From NCBI GenBank assembly GCA_963702035.1, contig OY969700.1, forward strand, positions 1,798,001-1,862,000: a stretch of 64,000 nucleotides of DNA. Direction: 5' to 3'. Positions 59,866-64,000 of this stretch are shown here, piece after piece (positions within the stretch are counted from its first letter, which is position 1; the number at the start of each line of letters is the position of its first letter). Under the pieces are notes generated by a model, which was given only the letters and a program-made list of their open reading frames with translations, did no database searches and had not been told where the DNA came from. This DNA is from VRUE01 sp963702035 (GTDB lineage Bacteria; Actinomycetota; Thermoleophilia; Solirubrobacterales; 70-9). The position numbers were made by a program, and so were the translations under genes.

Positions 59866-60567
59866 TCAGTCGAGTGAGGAGAGGAAATCGGCTAGCTCGT
59901 TGAGCTTTTTCGGCGGTAGGTCGCGGAAGGAGGGCATGATGCCCGGGCCGATCTCGACCGAGCGGATGATCGCGGCGCGCGGGATGCGCTGGGCGATATG
60001 GGTCAGTTCGGGCCCTGGCCCGTTGTTGCCGTTCTCGCCCAGCTTGTGGCAGGCGAGGCAGCCGGATCCGGCGACGACCTCCTTGCCGGCTTCGTATTGG
60101 GGCGCGACCTTCATGTCGATCTCGGTGGGAGAACCGCCGGTCGCGCCGAGGAAGGTCAGGTAGGCCATCGCGGCGATCGTCAGCACGGCGGCGGTCGTCG
60201 CGATCGGCCGCTTCGCCGGGTTGCGCTCGGGACCGCGGTCGTAGAAGGGCAGGAGAAGCAGCAGGACCATGCAGATCGTCGGGATGCCGATCGTCGCGAT
60301 CGGGACCAGCTCCGGTGGTTTGATCACGCGCAGGAGCTCGAAGAGGAAGAAGAAGTACCACTCGGGGCGGGGCACGTAGCTGGTCGTCGTCGGGTCGGCC
60401 TTCGGCCCCTGCTCGGCACCGAGCACGATCGACATCACGATGACCACGCCGACGACGATCAGCATCATCGCCGAGTCCTTCAGCACCGCGTAGGGGAAGA
60501 AGGGCTTGCCCTTCTTCTTCAGTAGCTCGTACTCCTCGAGATAGGCCTGCTTGTCAGCCGGCTTCAC
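59866..60567 (-). CDS. qcrC: Menaquinol-cytochrome c reductase: subunit IV fused to cytochrome c
   Basis: 233 residues from GTG 60567 (GTGA overlap with qcrB). The N-terminal half matches cytochrome b subunit IV (VPRPEWYFFFLFELLRVIKP PELVPI) with three membrane helices. The C-terminal half is a c-type cytochrome with CLACH (170-174) and a distal Met in IGPGIMPSFRDL. This fused layout is known from Bacillus-type bc complexes. It carries electrons out of the Rieske/cytochrome b core. Confidence 0.92.
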   Translation of the reverse strand: MKPADKQAYLEEYELLKKKGKPFFPYAVLKDSAMMLIVVGVVIVMSIVLGAEQGPKADPTTTSYVPRPEWYFFFLFELLRVIKPPELVPIATIGIPTICMVLLLLLPFYDRGPERNPAKRPIATTAAVLTIAAMAYLTFLGATGGSPTEIDMKVAPQYEAGKEVVAGSGCLACHKLGENGNNGPGPELTHIAQRIPRAAIIRSVEIGPGIMPSFRDLPPKKLNELADFLSSLD

Positions 60568-61451
60568 GGATGACCCCCGTCCGCCCCGTTGGCGCCGGCA
60601 TCCAGTCGAGTGACGGGCTCTGCGAGCTTGGGCTTCTCGGCGCGCAGCCACGGCGGCGCCGTCGTGCCCAGCTTGACCACGAGGTAGAGGTGGGCGCCGA
60701 TCAGGGCGATGATCGCGCCGGGGACGAGCAGCATGTGGATCGCGTAGAAGCGCGACAGCGTCGTCGCCCCCAGCTCGGGGCCGGCACGCAGGAAGTCGCT
60801 CAGGTAGGGGCCGACGACCGGGCCGGTGCCGTTGATGTTGATCCCGACCACCGAGGCCCAGAAGGAGCGCTGGTCGAAGGGCAGCAGGTAGCCGGTGAAG
60901 GCCATCGTCATCGTCAAGATCAGGAGCACGACGCCGATCACCCAGTTGAGCTCTCGCGGGTACTTGTAGGCGCCGAAGAAGAAGGTCCGCCCCATGTGGA
61001 GGAAGACGAGGATGACCATCACGCTCGATCCCCACTTGTGCATCCCGTGCACGAACTGGCCGAGGAAGACGTCGTTGTTGATGTGCGAGATCGAGGCGTA
61101 GGCCTGGGTCGTCGACGGCGTGTAGAACATCGCCAGGAAGACGCCGGTCGTCGCCTGCACGACGAAGGCGATCAGCGTGGCGGAGCCGAGCGTGTAGAAC
61201 CAGTTGGTCCCCTTCGGCACCTTGCGGTAGAGCATCCCGGTGAGGAAGCCGGAGGCGGCGGTGCGCTGGTTAACCCAGGCGAGGACGTCCGCGGGTGCGT
61301 CTTTGGCCTGGCCGCCGAGGCGCTGCGCGTCGGAGGGTCGCTCGGGTGGCGCGGTCTTCAGATCGGCCGGGGCGGCCCCTTTGGAGCCATTGCCCTGGCC
61401 CGGCTTGGCCGGCTTGCGCAACGGGGCTGGGATCAGCGAGTCGAGTTTCAT
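60564..61451 (-). CDS. qcrB: Cytochrome b6-type subunit of the bc complex
   Basis: 295 residues. Four membrane helices with bis-His heme ligands in HGMHKWGSSVMVILVFLHMG R and HMLLVPGAIIALIGAHLYLV V. An N-terminal Pro/Lys-rich extension of about 60 residues precedes the conserved core (GMLYRKVPKGTNWFYTLGS). The short b6-like form, with subunit IV in the next gene, agrees with the qcrC fusion. It oxidises menaquinol and holds the two b hemes. Confidence 0.93.
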   Translation of the reverse strand: MKLDSLIPAPLRKPAKPGQGNGSKGAAPADLKTAPPERPSDAQRLGGQAKDAPADVLAWVNQRTAASGFLTGMLYRKVPKGTNWFYTLGSATLIAFVVQATTGVFLAMFYTPSTTQAYASISHINNDVFLGQFVHGMHKWGSSVMVILVFLHMGRTFFFGAYKYPRELNWVIGVVLLILTMTMAFTGYLLPFDQRSFWASVVGININGTGPVVGPYLSDFLRAGPELGATTLSRFYAIHMLLVPGAIIALIGAHLYLVVKLGTTAPPWLRAEKPKLAEPVTRLDAGANGADGGHP

Positions 61452-62122
61452 GGCGGCGGGAAGGTCGAGGGGCGCGGCGGATACAGATATTCCCAGACGC
61501 CGCCGGTGAACTCGCCGGGGTCGCGGGCGCGTACCGGTTCCAGCTGCGAGGTGACGCTGTAGCGGGGGCCGAGCTCGACCTGGCCATTGCGGATCCGTGC
61601 CTGGAAATGGTCAAGCGGGCGGACAGGCGGACCGCCGATTCGCTTGCCCTGGAAGTCGTAGACGCCGCCGTGACAGGGGCAGATGAAGTTGCCCGCCGCC
61701 TCGACGAAGCGGACCGGGCAGCCGAGGTGGGCGCAGCGGTTGGAGACCGCGACGATCGACTTCGGGTCCTCGCCGAGCTGCTTCGACCCTTTGCGCACGT
61801 AGGCGGTCGTCTTGCCGGCATCGCCGATCCCCACGGTTTCGGTGAAGACGACCTGGCGGTAGGTGTCTTGGACGAAGTCTCCGACCGGGCCGACCGCCTC
61901 CCAGCGCTCCTTGCCGCGGTGGAAAATCGGCGCGACCGCGAAGCCGACCGCGGGCAGGACGACCGCGGCGCCGGCGATGCCGCCGAGGCCTTGCGCGGCG
62001 ATCGTGAAGGCGCGACGGCGAGTCATCGACTCGCCCTCGAAGTAGCCGGGAGGGTCGGGCTTCGCCCGCTCCGCCGGGCTCGCGCCCTCGGCCCCGTTTC
62101 GCTTGTTCGCCTCGTCACTCAA
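61448..62122 (-). CDS. qcrA: Rieske iron-sulfur protein
   Basis: 224 residues. The 2Fe-2S ligands are CAHLGC (130-135) and CPCHGG (148-153). The N-terminus carries a Tat-like TRRRAFTIAAQG and one membrane segment (GIAGAAVVLPAVGFAVAPIF). It overlaps qcrB by ATGA. It heads the operon qcrA-qcrB-qcrC and relays electrons from menaquinol. Export of the folded cluster would use the tatAC genes 4 kb away. Confidence 0.94.
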   Translation of the reverse strand: MSDEANKRNGAEGASPAERAKPDPPGYFEGESMTRRRAFTIAAQGLGGIAGAAVVLPAVGFAVAPIFHRGKERWEAVGPVGDFVQDTYRQVVFTETVGIGDAGKTTAYVRKGSKQLGEDPKSIVAVSNRCAHLGCPVRFVEAAGNFICPCHGGVYDFQGKRIGGPPVRPLDHFQARIRNGQVELGPRYSVTSQLEPVRARDPGEFTGGVWEYLYPPRPSTFPPP

Positions 62123-62183
62123 TGTTCGCCACCAGCAAGGGCCGGGAAGTTTATTGGCTCGGCCGTTCGTTAGCTTTGCTCGC

Positions 62184-64000
62184 GTGACGCTGCGTCATCC
62201 AGGGAGGGTGCTTGTCGTCGCGATCGTCGCGATCGTCGCTCTGGCGATCCTCGGGCGAGGGGTCGAGGACGAGCTGCGGCCGACCTCGCTCAGCGTCCCG
62301 GGGACCGATTCGGGCAAGGCCGGCGCGCTCGTCCACCGCTACTTCGGCGACACCGCCCCCTTCGCGATCCTGCTGGAGGGGCCGCCGGGCGAGCTCAACC
62401 GGCAGGGGCCGGCGTTGATCCGCAAGCTGCGCACCGATCCGGCCGTCTCGACCGTCTCGCCCTGGGACAAGGGGAGCGTCGGCAACCTCCGCCCCGGTCC
62501 GCGCAAGGCGCTGATCCTGGTCGACTTCCACGTCAGCGCCGAGGAGGCGGTGAAGAACACCGTCCCCTACCTCGACCGCACGCTCGAAGAACAGATCACG
62601 CCCCCGGTGACGGCGGCCGAGAGCGGCTACGCCAGCCTCTCGCGGGCGATCATCGACGAGTCCGTGCACTCGACCGACCGCGCCGAGTTGATCGCGATCC
62701 CCTTCCTGCTGCTGGTCCTGCTGCTCGTCTTCCGCTCGCCGGTGGCGGCCGCGATACCGCTCGCCTTCGGCGCCGTCGCCGTGATCACGTCGCGCGGCGT
62801 GCTCGCTATCGCCGCCCACTGGATCGCGATCGACGGCTTCGCCCTGACCGTCTGCTCGATGATGGGCCTGGCGCTTGGGGTCGACTACGCCCTGCTGATG
62901 GTCTCGCGCTTCCGCGAGGAGTTGCAGGCCGGGACGAAGCCGCTGGAGGCAGCGCGGATGACGCGGCGCACCGCCGGCCGCACGATCGTCTTTGCCGGCT
63001 CGACCCTCTTCCTGGCGATGCTGGTGACGCTCTTCGTGATGCCGGGATCGCTGCTGCTCTCGCTGGCGGGAACGGCGATCGTGGTCACCGCGATCAGCGT
63101 CCTCGTCGCCGCCCTGGTCGGCCCAGCGCTGCTGGTCGTCGCCGGCCACAACGTCAACCGCTGGCGGATCGGCGGCAACGGCGGCGGCGAGGGCGTGATG
63201 ACGCTGGTGCGCGGCGCCCTGCGGCGGCCGCTCGCGGCCACGATCATGATCGGCCTCATCGTCCTCCTACTGGCGCTGCCGGTGCTCGCCCTCAAGACGG
63301 GGCCGCCGAGCGCCCAGCAGCTTCCCTCCTCCAATCCCGCCCGTCAGGAAGCGGAAATGCTCGCCGATGCGATCGGGCCCGGCTGGGAAGCGCCCTTCGT
63401 CGTCGTAGCGGTCTCCGAAAAGGGGCCGATCACCGAAGCCGGCACCCTCGCCGCCCTCTCGCGCTGGCAGCGGCGGATCGCCGCCGACCCGGGCGTGCAG
63501 GCTGTGATCGGGCCGGCCCAGATCAAGAAGCAGGTCAAGCCGCTGCAGAAGACGGGCAACGATCTGCTCGCCGGCCGCGGCGAAGCAAATCCGGAACAGC
63601 TGACGACGCTCGGCAAGAACCTGGGCACGGCGGCCAATGGCGTCGGACAGCTCCGCTCCGGACTCTCCAAAGCGAGCTACGGGGCCGGGCTGCTCGCCAA
63701 CGGAACCGGGCAAGCTGGCGAAGGAGCCCAGCAGCTCGAAGGCGGGCTTGCGCAACTCGGCACCGAAGCGGGAAAGGCGGTCGGCGCGATCGGCCGCCTC
63801 GACCACGGCACGAAAAGACTGGCCGAAGGCCAGCGGGAAGCGAAGCTCGGCGCCGCCGCGGTCGAATCCGGCGCGGGCACGGTCCTGAGCAAGATCAAGG
63901 ACCACAGCCTGACGCGCGCCCGCGCACTGCGCGACGAACTCAAGCGCAGAGCCGCCACGGACGAAGGCCTCAAGCCGCTGCTCCAGGAAGCGAACGGCGT
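62184..64000 (+). CDS. MMPL/RND-family transporter (3' end outside window)
   Basis: GTG 62184 opens a frame that stays open to the window end (605 codons). N-terminal anchor VLVVAIVAIVALAILGRGVE, then PTSLSVPGTDSGKAGALVHR YFGDTAPFAILL. Helices 2-6 contain LALGVDYALLMVSRFREELQ, and a heptad-rich insert (SGLSKASYGAGLLANGTGQA) follows. It is a close paralog of the mce-linked transporter at 49353, with the same order of blocks. It is divergent from qcrA. The second membrane half is beyond the window. Confidence 0.9.
   Translation, partial: MTLRHPGRVLVVAIVAIVALAILGRGVEDELRPTSLSVPGTDSGKAGALVHRYFGDTAPFAILLEGPPGELNRQGPALIRKLRTDPAVSTVSPWDKGSVGNLRPGPRKALILVDFHVSAEEAVKNTVPYLDRTLEEQITPPVTAAESGYASLSRAIIDESVHSTDRAELIAIPFLLLVLLLVFRSPVAAAIPLAFGAVAVITSRGVLAIAAHWIAIDGFALTVCSMMGLALGVDYALLMVSRFREELQAGTKPLEAARMTRRTAGRTIVFAGSTLFLAMLVTLFVMPGSLLLSLAGTAIVVTAISVLVAALVGPALLVVAGHNVNRWRIGGNGGGEGVMTLVRGALRRPLAATIMIGLIVLLLALPVLALKTGPPSAQQLPSSNPARQEAEMLADAIGPGWEAPFVVVAVSEKGPITEAGTLAALSRWQRRIAADPGVQAVIGPAQIKKQVKPLQKTGNDLLAGRGEANPEQLTTLGKNLGTAANGVGQLRSGLSKASYGAGLLANGTGQAGEGAQQLEGGLAQLGTEAGKAVGAIGRLDHGTKRLAEGQREAKLGAAAVESGAGTVLSKIKDHSLTRARALRDELKRRAATDEGLKPLLQEANG

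Overview
The window is high-GC DNA with very tight gene packing, frequent GTG and TTG starts, and many 1- or 4-base overlaps between consecutive genes. A six-gene Mce cluster, a Rieske/cytochrome bc operon joined to menaquinone genes, MMPL transporters, and very large secreted proteins built from NHL-like propellers and IPT/TIG domains all point to an actinobacterium. The class Thermoleophilia (Solirubrobacterales-like) is the best guess; this is inferred from gene content and protein style, not from a 16S gene.

Layout. 1-1.4 kb: two toxin-antitoxin loci (one PIN/AbrB, one BrnT-like whose toxin carries an amber codon) and a TetR remnant. 1.4-13.7 kb (minus): three giant secreted-protein genes in one operon. 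The first has a 1,156-bp tandem duplication, the second is broken by at least nine frame changes, and all three end in polycationic tails. A promoter and a roughly 610-nt leader precede them. 14.5-16.8 kb: pyrE, a VapBC pair and an L,D-transpeptidase. 16.9-17.3 kb (plus): an unusual tRNA-like gene with a 12-bp acceptor/T helix and long variable arm. Downstream are two hairpins whose loops are complementary to its anticodon arm, then a terminator. This is the most likely undescribed system here.

17.3-24.5 kb: envelope genes (CPBP protease, MscS fragment, class A PBP, GT-C mannosyltransferase-like, LPG-synthase-like flippase), thiL and a FlgM-like protein. 24.5-30.3 kb: a two-component system plus HtrA lipoprotein operon, then two trehalose-type glycosyltransferases. 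30.5-38.4 kb: the conserved rpsF-ssb-rpsR-rplI-dnaB-dnaC-purA replication/translation block and a TetR regulator. 38.5-54.4 kb: a minus-strand operon of six MCE-domain genes behind an MMPL transporter, bracketed by two tandem pairs of one secreted-protein family. 54.4-57.5 kb: tRNA-Lys, a Fic AMPylase with an 8-bp iteron array, a TPR-like protein and tatC/tatA. 57.7-62.1 kb: a zinc-ribbon protein, then qcrA-qcrB-qcrC-menG-polyprenyl synthase, which together build the bc complex and its quinone. 62.2 kb to the end: a second MMPL transporter, cut by the window edge.

Long palindromic elements recur between 17 and 31 kb. At least three lie inside reading frames (CPBP gene, thiL, and the small gene before rpsF) without breaking them. 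A separate 86-nt dispersed repeat precedes purA and also lies beside menG.
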